In this document: positions 6,036 through 11,897 of the stretch, piece after piece
Layout: the number at the start of each line of letters is the position of its first letter
Position numbering within the stretch: position 1 is the first letter of the stretch
Assembly (NCBI GenBank): GCA_964362915.1
Contig: CAYIGH010000019.1
Span: 1-16,427, forward strand
Origin: JAUSIK01 sp964362915
Lineage (GTDB): Archaea > Nanobdellota > Nanobdellia > Pacearchaeales > GW2011-AR1
Reading direction: 5' to 3'
Length of the DNA: 16,427 nucleotides
Notes under the pieces: model-generated
Databases searched by the model: none
The model's input: only the letters and a program-made list of their open reading frames with translations
Told to the model about the DNA's origin: nothing
Made by a program: the position numbers and the translations under genes

Positions 6036-7199
6036 ATGGCATATTGCAGGATTTGCGGGAAATATGAATGCAAGGAGCACAGCATGTTTCTTGGAAAGAT
6101 TAGAAGTATCAGCAATTTTTCTGGATCTTCGCCTCCTGAAGTTTTTGTGGGAAAATGGAATTATCCTAATGTTTATACTGGAATTTTGTCTCCTGAAGAG
6201 TATGGAAATACTAGTGTTATGAGCTCTGCTGAAGAATGGCATACAAGGAAGTTGGGAATTCGGGATGTTATTGGGTTGAGGAGCAAATTAATTTATGGCA
6301 GGATGCAGAGTAATGTTCGGAAGGCTTCTTTTGGAAATAGCAAATTCCTAAGTGTTTTACAGGAAGTGGCAATGACTTCTAAATCAGTGGCAAGTGAATT
6401 TAAGTTGAAGAAGCCCATTAGGAGAAATGATGAAAAAGAGAATAGAGTTCCATTGATCTCTAATGCTGGGGAGGTTGAGAGTGTTAGATTGCAGGAGAAT
6501 CCTAAAATAGAGAAGAAAGTAGAGTATTTAGTTAATGATGATGAGATCAAGTCTAAAGATGCTTTGCTTGAATTGGAAGGATCTGGTATTGATACATCCA
6601 CTATGATTAAGTTATTGAGTGCTGGATTGTTGGGGATGAGAAAGAATAGAAAGTTGGTGCCGACAAGATGGTCTATTACTGCTGTTGATTCTAATTTATC
6701 TGAAGAAAAGATTGATAAAATTAGATATTATCCTGAAATCCAAGACTATAAGGTTTTTCATGATGAATATGTTGGCAATCATTATGAGATTTTATTAATA
6801 CCCAGATATTGGAGTTTTGAAGTTATTGAGATTTCTTTGAAGAGTTCTGGAGTTTGGCGAGATTTTGAGAGTATGTTTAGAAGGAAAAAATATGCGGAGA
6901 GTGTAACTGGAGCTTATTATGCGAATAGATTGGGGGTTTGTGAATATTTGGAAAGAATTAAGAAACAGGCCTCTGTATTAATTTTTAGAGAAATAAGGCC
7001 TGAATATTATGCTCCTTTAGGAGTTGGAATATTGAGGGAGACAACTAGGAGTGCTATGAATAGTGAAGGGAAAAAGTTTGGTAGCTTGAAAGAAGCATTA
7101 GATGATATACAAACTAGGTTAAGAATTCCTGTTGCAAGGTATTTAAAAGACAGTCAGATGATTAAGGAGATGAGGCAGAAGAGCTTGAGTGATTTTTGA
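6036..7199 (+). CDS. nreA: Archaeal DNA repair protein NreA
   Basis: NreA proteins act in archaeal DNA-damage repair and bind the sliding clamp PCNA. The N-terminal cysteine cluster is C4-x2-C7-x4-C12-x2-H15. The family core follows: SGSSPPEVFVGKWNYPNV, SSAEEWHTRKLGIRDVIGLR, and KLLSAGLLGMRKNRKLVPTR with SITAVD. The C-terminal half contains EILLIPRYWSFEVIE and GVGILRE. The protein ends QKSLSDF at 381-387, a perfect Q-x2-L-x2-F-type PCNA-interacting peptide at the extreme C-terminus. The 387 residues match the family. The N-terminal zinc motif is more compact, with a terminal His, than the four-cysteine form I associate with this family. The stop codon at 7197-7199 directly abuts the stop of the convergent toxin gene. 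No damage is seen. Confidence 0.93.
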   Translation: MAYCRICGKYECKEHSMFLGKIRSISNFSGSSPPEVFVGKWNYPNVYTGILSPEEYGNTSVMSSAEEWHTRKLGIRDVIGLRSKLIYGRMQSNVRKASFGNSKFLSVLQEVAMTSKSVASEFKLKKPIRRNDEKENRVPLISNAGEVESVRLQENPKIEKKVEYLVNDDEIKSKDALLELEGSGIDTSTMIKLLSAGLLGMRKNRKLVPTRWSITAVDSNLSEEKIDKIRYYPEIQDYKVFHDEYVGNHYEILLIPRYWSFEVIEISLKSSGVWRDFESMFRRKKYAESVTGAYYANRLGVCEYLERIKKQASVLIFREIRPEYYAPLGVGILRETTRSAMNSEGKKFGSLKEALDDIQTRLRIPVARYLKDSQMIKEMRQKSLSDF

Positions 7200-7592
7200 C
7201 TATTTTTTCACAAACTCTACGTTTTCGAAATTTCTGAAACCTTCATCTCCTGTTAGGAATTTTATTCCATGTTTCTTTGCAATGATATAACCTATTACAT
7301 CAGGAATTGATAAATCCTTATATTTTATTTTTAGATCCATTGCTTTTTCTAAATCTTCAAGAGATACATCTACTAAGAAATCCCAATATTTTTTTGTCAG
7401 GTCATCAGCAGTTTTTTTATCTTTTTCCTTTTTGAGATTATAATTAAGTTCTGCTAAATTAAAAACTGTGGTAATAGCTTTAGCGTATTGGTATTTTTCA
7501 TAATTAGCATTTCCTTCGATAATTCTAAATAAGGCATATGTGTCAAAGAAATATATCTCTTTTTCTTTGTTTTTCTGAGTTTCTTCATTCAT
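7200..7592 (-). CDS. vapC: VapC-type PIN-domain ribonuclease toxin
   Basis: A 130-residue PIN-domain protein, the RNase toxin of a type II toxin-antitoxin pair. The expected four acidic residues for Mg2+ binding are present: D17 (FFDTYALF), E48 (FNLAELNY), D98 (SIPDVIGYIIAKKHGI) and D116 (FLTGDEGF). The first ~12 residues are a charged leader before the first strand. It lies directly after the antitoxin gene with an 8-nt ATGAATGA overlap, implying translational coupling; a GGAG-like element is rather far (about 15 nt) from its start. Its stop codon touches the nreA stop codon. In such pairs the toxin cleaves tRNA or rRNA when the labile antitoxin is lost. The RNA target cannot be read from sequence. 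Confidence 0.9.
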   Translation of the reverse strand: MNEETQKNKEKEIYFFDTYALFRIIEGNANYEKYQYAKAITTVFNLAELNYNLKKEKDKKTADDLTKKYWDFLVDVSLEDLEKAMDLKIKYKDLSIPDVIGYIIAKKHGIKFLTGDEGFRNFENVEFVKK

Positions 7593-7806
7593 CCCAGCTT
7601 TCTTTATCTCCTTCTTTTAAAATTTCTTCTATAGGCCTTTTGAATTTGAGTGCTCCAAAAGTTTCTCTTAAAGGATTTCTTTTTTTGCTAATTAGTATTT
7701 CTATTTTATCATCTTCAGAAAGTTTTTCTTTCTTAATTTTGTCCATAGGTATAACTACTCCAAATGACCTTCCCCATTTTTTTAATCTCGCTTCTATTTC
7801 TATCAT
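7585..7806 (-). CDS. vapB: VapB-type antitoxin (AbrB/SpoVT-like DNA-binding domain)
   Basis: A 73-residue antitoxin. The N-terminal ~50 residues form a swapped-hairpin AbrB-like domain: EARLKKWGRSFGVVIPMDKI then LSEDDKIEILI. The 'W-G-x-S-x-x-V-x-I-P' core is diagnostic of this group. The C-terminal part (PIEEILKEGDKESWDE) is the likely toxin-binding tail that blocks the PIN active site. The gene comes first in the operon and overlaps the toxin gene by 8 nt. AbrB-type antitoxins usually repress their own promoter; an imperfect palindrome overlaps the TATA box 26 nt upstream. The start at 7806 gives the correct leaderless spacing. Confidence 0.9.
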   Translation of the reverse strand: MIEIEARLKKWGRSFGVVIPMDKIKKEKLSEDDKIEILISKKRNPLRETFGALKFKRPIEEILKEGDKESWDE

Positions 7807-7816
7807 GGTTATATTG

Positions 7817-7836
7817 ATATAATTAAGTATATAAGG
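7817..7836 (-). promoter_or_regulatory. vapBC promoter with imperfect palindrome (candidate operator)
   Basis: A TATATA box at 7828-7834 lies about 25-26 nt from the vapB start. It is embedded in ATATAATTAAGTATAT (7817-7832), which matches its own reverse complement at 14 of 16 positions. VapB could bind here to repress itself; the AT-rich context weakens the argument. Confidence 0.45.
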
Positions 7837-7868
7837 GTTTCGGTTTTTATTTTTTTATTATATAAATC

Positions 7869-7876
7869 TTTAAATA
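7869..7876 (+). promoter_or_regulatory. TATA box deciding the deoxyribosyltransferase start
   Basis: TTTAAATA is centred 27.5 nt before the ATG at 7900 and only 15.5 nt before the in-frame ATG at 7888, so 7900 is the likelier start. Confidence 0.6.
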
Positions 7877-7899
7877 GTATTTTTTTAATGATTGTCTTT

Positions 7900-8349
7900 A
7901 TGGAAAAAAGAGTTTACTTATCTGGTCCTATTAAGGGATTGGTTTATGAGAGCGTTATTCGCTGGAGAGAATATGCAACAGCTGAATTGGCAAGATATGG
8001 AATTATTGGTGTTTCGCCTTTTAGGGCTAAGGAACATTTGAATCATAGGAGGATATTGGAAGAACCAGATGAGAATGTTATAAGCTGCCAGAAAGGGTTA
8101 ACAACGAGAGATAGGTGGGATTGTATGCATTGTGATTTGTTATTGGCGAATTTATTAGGAGCAAAGGAAGTTTCTAAAGGCACTATGATTGAGTACGGTT
8201 GGGCCGATGCTTTTAGGAAGCCGATTATTACAATTATTGAAAGAGAAGGGAACGTGCATGATCATCCTATTATTAGGGAACTTACTGGATTTAGAGTTGA
8301 GGATTTGGAAGAGGGGTTGGAAGTTGCTAGGAAGATATTGAGTTATTGA
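7900..8349 (+). CDS. Nucleoside 2-deoxyribosyltransferase-like protein
   Basis: A 149-residue enzyme of the nucleoside 2-deoxyribosyltransferase/Rcl (DNPH1) superfamily, which cleaves or transfers the N-glycosidic bond of (deoxy)nucleosides or their monophosphates. Three family motifs are present: the N-terminal YLSGPI (6-11), RDRWDCMHCDLLLANLLGA (70-88) with its aspartates at the substrate pocket, and SKGTMIEYGWADAFRKPI (92-109) with the probable catalytic Glu98. The segment 45-65 (EHLNHRRILEEPDENV) is a less typical insertion. Exact substrate cannot be told; salvage or house-cleaning of damaged nucleotides is plausible. The last 7 bp overlap the convergent tbp gene. An upstream in-frame ATG at 7888 is rejected on TATA spacing. 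Confidence 0.85.
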   Translation: MEKRVYLSGPIKGLVYESVIRWREYATAELARYGIIGVSPFRAKEHLNHRRILEEPDENVISCQKGLTTRDRWDCMHCDLLLANLLGAKEVSKGTMIEYGWADAFRKPIITIIEREGNVHDHPIIRELTGFRVEDLEEGLEVARKILSY

Positions 8350-8912
8350 TTATCTTTAATAGCTTCTTTAATATTTCTATTGAGTTGTTTCATTGATTCT
8401 TCTAATTGCTGCTTATTCTTTGTGCCTGTACAGACGAGTTTGCCATTGCTGAACAGGAGGAATGTTGCTGTTGGCTCAACTAATTTATAAACAAGCCCTG
8501 GAAATTGCTCTGGTTCATATTCTGTATTTTCTAATTGAAGAGCAAGGACGTTTAAATTGAGATTTAGATCTATGCTGCCTGAAGCTACAATGTTTTGGAC
8601 TGTAATTTTTGGTTTATCTGTTATCTTGATGCCAATTTTTGCTATTTGTTTTATGACCTGATTAATTACTTCTTTAACTTGAGCAATACTCTTTGTTCCT
8701 GTGCAGACTAAATTTCCTGAGGAGAATACCAGCACAGCTGATTTTGGTTTTTTTATTCTTAAAACAAGCCCCGGAAATTGTTCTGGATTATACTCTGTGT
8801 TACTTTGCGATCTGGCAAGTTTTGTTAATGATATCGGTTTTCCAAGAGATGTTGTGGCAACAATATTTTGGACTTTTAGATTTGAATGGGGCGCCATTTT
8901 ATTATTTTTCAT
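8343..8912 (-). CDS. tbp: TATA-box-binding protein (TBP)
   Basis: The general transcription factor that recognises TATA boxes and, with TFB, recruits RNA polymerase. The 189 residues consist of two imperfect repeats (about 12-93 and 102-183). Each runs V-Q-N-I-V-A ... NTEY-[NE]-PEQFPGLV ... LVCTGTK. This duplicated saddle is diagnostic. There is a short N-terminal extension (KNNKMAPHSN) and no acidic C-terminal tail of the kind found in some archaeal TBPs. The protein is probably leaderless from 8912, with an in-frame ATG at 8897 as a minor alternative. Its TATA box is intact, although an insertion sequence begins 70 bp upstream of the start. The 3' end overlaps the convergent transferase gene by 7 bp. 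Confidence 0.97.
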   Translation of the reverse strand: MKNNKMAPHSNLKVQNIVATTSLGKPISLTKLARSQSNTEYNPEQFPGLVLRIKKPKSAVLVFSSGNLVCTGTKSIAQVKEVINQVIKQIAKIGIKITDKPKITVQNIVASGSIDLNLNLNVLALQLENTEYEPEQFPGLVYKLVEPTATFLLFSNGKLVCTGTKNKQQLEESMKQLNRNIKEAIKDNQ

Positions 8913-8930
8913 GGTTTAAAAATGGAGATG

Positions 8931-8940
8931 CTTTATAAAG
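8931..8940 (-). promoter_or_regulatory. TATA box for tbp
   Basis: CTTTATAAAG is a perfect palindromic TATA box centred about 24 nt upstream of the tbp ATG at 8912. Confidence 0.65.
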
Positions 8941-8959
8941 CTTTGTAAATTGTTTTTTA

Positions 8960-8976
8960 TAACTATAAAATAGTTA
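8960..8976. repeat. Perfect 7-bp inverted repeat beside the IS and upstream of tbp
   Basis: TAACTAT - AAA - ATAGTTA. It lies 20 bp upstream of the tbp TATA box and its last base is the first base of the IS target duplication. It could be an operator for tbp or a structural feature favoured by the transposase. Function is unproven. Confidence 0.5.
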
Positions 8977-8981
8977 AAAAT
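8976..8981. repeat. Target-site duplication, left copy
   Basis: AAAAAT directly flanks the left inverted repeat; the identical hexamer follows the right end at 9975-9980. Confidence 0.65.
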
Positions 8982-8995
8982 ATGCTTTGTCCGGA
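8982..8995 (+). repeat. IS terminal inverted repeat, left
   Basis: ATGCTTTGTCCGGA, the exact reverse complement of 9961-9974. Confidence 0.9.
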
Positions 8996-9917
8996 AAGAT
9001 AAAATAACAAAGACAAAAATAAAAAAAGTTTGACTATCATTAGAAGAAATCTTTATTATTCTTTTAATATTATATAGAATAATATGCCATCCAAACTCTC
9101 TTCTCTTCATAAATTATTTTCTACTTTTTAGAGAATGAATTTGTGTTCTTTTTAATACAGAATTAACTGTTTCGTTCATCCATCTCGTGCCAAAATAATC
9201 TGGGAGTTTAATGCATTTCCGACGATAAAATCCCTTTGGTTTTTTATTTTTATAACTTCTTTTATCTCTTTTCCTAACGGGAGCATAGAAAGTTATTCCA
9301 TTCTCACGCGCAATTTCATGCAAATGTTCTGAATCATATGCTCCATCACCAATACCGAAAATATTTCTTATTGTGTTTCTTTTAAATATTCTTTCTGCAA
9401 CTTTAACGTCATGTTCACGATGTGTTATTAAACTAAAGTCTAGAATTATTTGTGTTTTGACGTCGATAAATAAGTCTGCTTTGGCATATGGCATTTGTGG
9501 TATTTTACCAATTTCTTTAGCTCTCTCCTCATAGTGTCTGCTTCTTTGCCATGAATCAAAACCAGTTCCGTCAATAGAAGTTAGTTCAATCTTCTTAGGT
9601 ATAAGCAACTTACAAATTTTTCTTATTATTTTCATATCAAACAATTTTAACCAATCGTGCAATGTACTTTTCTTTGGAATTTTCTTCAATCCCAACCAAT
9701 ATCTCCATTTAGATTCGGTTAAATCCTCATCGATAAATTGTCTTATTGACTTTCCACTTCTTCGGAATAAAATTATTATTGAAACTCTTTGATAATTTGT
9801 GAATTCTTTATTTCCAGTTTTGTTAAAGTGTAATGGCAAATCTGAAGAATGGAAAAGATTAAGTAATTGCTCTTCTAAATTATTATTAAATTTAGGTAGG
9901 ACAATTTGTTGTATCAA
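8996..9917 (-). pseudogene. IS5-like DDE transposase, interrupted by an in-frame TAA
   Basis: The open part (9114-9917) encodes 267 residues starting at a TTG codon, with a stop codon two codons further upstream. The DDE triad is visible: Asp in SIDGTGFDSW, Asp in FGIGDGAYDSEH, and Glu in RWMNETVNSVLKR. Translation ends at TAA (9114-9116) just after SLKSRK. The same frame continues directly as FMKRREFGWHIILYNIKRII, which looks like the normal post-catalytic helix and 'YN(I/L)' end of this transposase type. A nonsense mutation is therefore the simplest reading. Beyond this the frame stays open through the left inverted repeat and out of the element, so the original stop is also unclear. A truncated 267-residue protein may still be made. 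Confidence 0.75.
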
Positions 9918-9960
9918 GTCCTATCTAAATTTCCTTAGATTAACTATTTTTCGGTTGAAC

Positions 9961-9974
9961 TCCGGACAAAGCAT
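9961..9974 (-). repeat. IS terminal inverted repeat, right
   Basis: TCCGGACAAAGCAT, the exact reverse complement of 8982-8995. Confidence 0.9.
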
Positions 9975-9980
9975 AAAAAT
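9975..9980. repeat. Target-site duplication, right copy
   Basis: AAAAAT immediately after the right inverted repeat, identical to 8976-8981. Confidence 0.65.
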
Positions 9981-9988
9981 ACAAAGAT

Positions 9989-9996
9989 TTTTAAAT
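9989..9996 (+). promoter_or_regulatory. TATA box of the broken M16-peptidase gene
   Basis: TTTAAATA is centred 23.5 nt before the ATG at 10016 and only 9 bp outside the IS target duplication. The promoter core is intact. Confidence 0.55.
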
Positions 9997-10015
9997 AGGA
10001 GCTTTTTTTAATTTT

Positions 10016-10149
10016 ATGACTCTAATAAATGGGAATTATAGGGAATATAGGTTAGATAATGGTTTAGTTGTGGCTTTGCAAAATACACCAATACAAACTA
10101 TTGCTGCTAATATGCTCTTTACATTAGAGATCCTTTGAAAAAAGAGTAA
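10016..10149 (+). pseudogene. M16 (pitrilysin/insulinase-like) peptidase remnant with internal deletion
   Basis: The ATG at 10016 opens a 40-codon frame ending at TGA 10136-10138. Its first ~31 residues contain YREYRLDNGLVVALQNTP and QTIAA, the typical N-terminal strand of M16 zinc metallopeptidases ('R-L-x-N-G-L-x-V'). The downstream zinc-binding HxxEH region and all the rest are missing. From about 10111 the sequence also reads, in another frame, ALYIRDPLKKE and then TAA at 10147-10149, which exactly abuts the convergent ligase stop. Neighbouring convergent genes are packed just as closely. This suggests the tail is the true gene end and that most of the gene was removed by one internal deletion (inference). 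The fragment cannot be a protease. Confidence 0.65.
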
Positions 10150-11826
10150 TTATTTTATTTCTTTTTCCACTTCTTTCAATGTGGCTATATCATGCACGCC
10201 TCTTTCAGGGCGGTAATGCGTTATTCTTGGAAATCTTAGGGCATAGCCTGAAGAGTAGCTCGGGCTTTTTTGGATATTCTGATATGTAACTGAAACGACT
10301 ATTTTTGGCTTTAGTTTCACTTCTTTTCCTTTTTCTCCTGTTATTAATGGCTTTAATAGTTTTGTCATTTCTTTATAGCTTGTTCCTTCTTCTTCTTTTT
10401 CTTTTAAGCCGGAAGAGACTTTTCCTATTTCTAGGAAATCTGAATTTGATCTACATGCCACTATGTATGAAGTTAACCAGCCTGCTCTTTTTCCTGAGCC
10501 GTATTCTGCACCAACTATTGCCAAATCAAGCTCTGGGATATCTGGCTTTATCTTTACCATATATCCGACTCTTCTTCCTGGTTGATAGGGTGCGTCTAAT
10601 TTTTTTATCATAATGCCCTCTTCTCCTATTTTTAGGGCTTTTTGATAGAAATCAAGCGCTTTTTTTTCACTTTCTGTTATGAATTGCATTGAGGGACGTA
10701 TTTTTTTTTCAACTTTTTCTATTATCTTTTCTAAGAGTTTGCGCCTCTCTGCAAAGGGATGATCTTCTATTGCCTTGCTATTATAGTATAGAACATCGAA
10801 AATGTTTATTTCTACAGGCAGTTCTCTTTGTAATTTTTCTATATCATACTTTCTTTTTATTCTTTGGCTAATCGCTTCAAATGGCTTGTATTTTTTTGTT
10901 TTCGGGTCATAACCAACTACTTCAGAGTCTAAGATGAAGGAATGCCCTCTTACATGTTTTTTTATTACTCCAACAATATCAGGGAACTGGGAAGTTACAT
11001 TTTCAAGACGCCTTGTAAATAGAGCAATATCTCCTTTTTCATTTTTGTTTATAATAACTCTGAATCCGTCATACTTATGTTCTATTGCTGCAGGCTTGCC
11101 GCATATTCTGAATGCTTCTTCTATACTTGCTACTTTTACAGGGAGCATTACTTTTAATGGCCTTCCTGGAATTATCCTAATTTCTCCGAGGGCTTTTTTT
11201 CCTTTTTGTGCTGTGTTAAAAACTATTGCATAGTCATTTGATAAATCATAGGATCTTTCTATTATCTCGCTGGCAGACTCATTTGGGAAGAATGCCTCTG
11301 CTATAGAATCTCTAATTACCCCTTCAGCTACGCCAATTCTGAGATCTGATAATAAAGTACGAATAATGTACTTTGCTTCTTTTCCCGATGCAGAATTTAA
11401 TAACTCGGAGATTAAGGATAGTTTTTTTTCTACTGATCCTTTTCCCTCTATTTCTGAGACTTTTTTTAGATTGTCAAATAGCTTTGATGTTTTTAGACTT
11501 GAATGAAAAAGAGTTGCTTGCTTTCTTTTTCCTATTAGCTCTTCTGCTATTTCACCTAGGTCGCCTATTTTCCTCAACTTTTTATATATTTCTAATTCTG
11601 AAGCGCCTGATGCTTTCGAAATTGCCTTCATCACTAATTTATCTGATATACCAAATTCTCTAGGGTCGTAGTCAGGAAAGACTCTTCCTTTTAAGAGATA
11701 TATCCATTCTGCTTCTCCATGCGATTTTAGTTTTTTTAGGAATTCTGCTAAAATTGAGACTTTTTCTAATCTTTTTGGGGTTTTTGCCAGGGAGTCATAG
11801 AGATTGATGAATTCTGAGTATTGCAT
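10150..11826 (-). CDS. lig: ATP-dependent DNA ligase
   Basis: Seals nicks in replication and repair through an enzyme-AMP intermediate. The 558 residues match archaeal replicative ligases. An N-terminal DNA-binding domain (about 1-215) includes KEAKYIIRTLLSDLRIGVAE. The adenylation domain has motif I EHKYDGFR with the AMP-accepting Lys251, TRRLENVT (271-278), motif III FILDSEVVGYD (about 297-307), motif IV EGIMIK (403-408) and motif V GYMVKIKP (421-428). The OB domain follows with WLTSYIVACR and LRFPRITHYRPER (motif VI region). All catalytic motifs are intact. The gene is read divergently from the ABC exporter gene across 71 bp, with a TATA box 25.5 nt from the start. RadB, another DNA-repair protein, is encoded 1.9 kb away. 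Confidence 0.97.
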   Translation of the reverse strand: MQYSEFINLYDSLAKTPKRLEKVSILAEFLKKLKSHGEAEWIYLLKGRVFPDYDPREFGISDKLVMKAISKASGASELEIYKKLRKIGDLGEIAEELIGKRKQATLFHSSLKTSKLFDNLKKVSEIEGKGSVEKKLSLISELLNSASGKEAKYIIRTLLSDLRIGVAEGVIRDSIAEAFFPNESASEIIERSYDLSNDYAIVFNTAQKGKKALGEIRIIPGRPLKVMLPVKVASIEEAFRICGKPAAIEHKYDGFRVIINKNEKGDIALFTRRLENVTSQFPDIVGVIKKHVRGHSFILDSEVVGYDPKTKKYKPFEAISQRIKRKYDIEKLQRELPVEINIFDVLYYNSKAIEDHPFAERRKLLEKIIEKVEKKIRPSMQFITESEKKALDFYQKALKIGEEGIMIKKLDAPYQPGRRVGYMVKIKPDIPELDLAIVGAEYGSGKRAGWLTSYIVACRSNSDFLEIGKVSSGLKEKEEEGTSYKEMTKLLKPLITGEKGKEVKLKPKIVVSVTYQNIQKSPSYSSGYALRFPRITHYRPERGVHDIATLKEVEKEIK

Positions 11827-11847
11827 ATGTTAAATAATGCTGGAGGA

Positions 11848-11855
11848 TATTTAAT
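11848..11855 (-). promoter_or_regulatory. TATA box for lig
   Basis: ATTAAATA (minus strand) is centred 25.5 nt from the ATG at 11826, with only 13 bp to the opposing TATA box of the ABC exporter. Confidence 0.6.
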
Positions 11856-11868
11856 GGTTGTGATTAGA

Positions 11869-11876
11869 TTTATTAA
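11869..11876 (+). promoter_or_regulatory. TATA-like box for the ABC exporter gene
   Basis: TTTATTAA is centred 25.5 nt before the ATG at 11898, the same sequence and spacing as the uppP box. Confidence 0.6.
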
Positions 11877-11897
11877 GTATTTTTTCTGATTATTAAG

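Larger units (their letters stand above)
8982..9974 (-). mobile_element. Insertion sequence, IS5-like DDE element, 993 bp
   Basis: The element is bounded by perfect 14-bp inverted repeats and flanked by the 6-bp direct repeat AAAAAT. It holds one transposase gene on the minus strand. Its size, single gene and short repeats fit the IS5/IS4-like DDE group. It sits between the divergent promoters of tbp and the broken M16-peptidase gene. Removing it together with one copy of the duplication restores an intergenic region of about 104 bp. The intact ends and target duplication suggest a fairly recent insertion, but the transposase has a premature stop, so autonomous movement is doubtful. Confidence 0.9.

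Noticed and set aside
7888..7899. Upstream in-frame ATG of the deoxyribosyltransferase gene
   Set aside because: It lies only about 15 nt after the TATA box centre; the ATG at 7900 fits the leaderless spacing better and begins right at the first family strand.
8343..8912. Internal duplication within tbp as a DNA repeat
   Set aside because: It is the normal two-fold protein repeat of TBP, not a separate repeat element.
8916..9110. Frame starting with MKRREFGW as an independent small gene
   Set aside because: It is in frame with the transposase directly after its TAA, so it is better read as the cut-off transposase C-terminus running out through the inverted repeat.
9114..9116. Stop-codon recoding or programmed read-through in the transposase
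   Set aside because: The codon is TAA, which is not the pyrrolysine codon (TAG), and all other genes read normally with the standard code; a plain nonsense mutation is simpler.
10305..11663. Several leucine/phenylalanine-rich plus-strand frames across the ligase gene
   Set aside because: They are antisense shadows of the intact ligase coding sequence, with the Leu/Phe-rich composition expected from the complement of Lys/Glu-rich codons.
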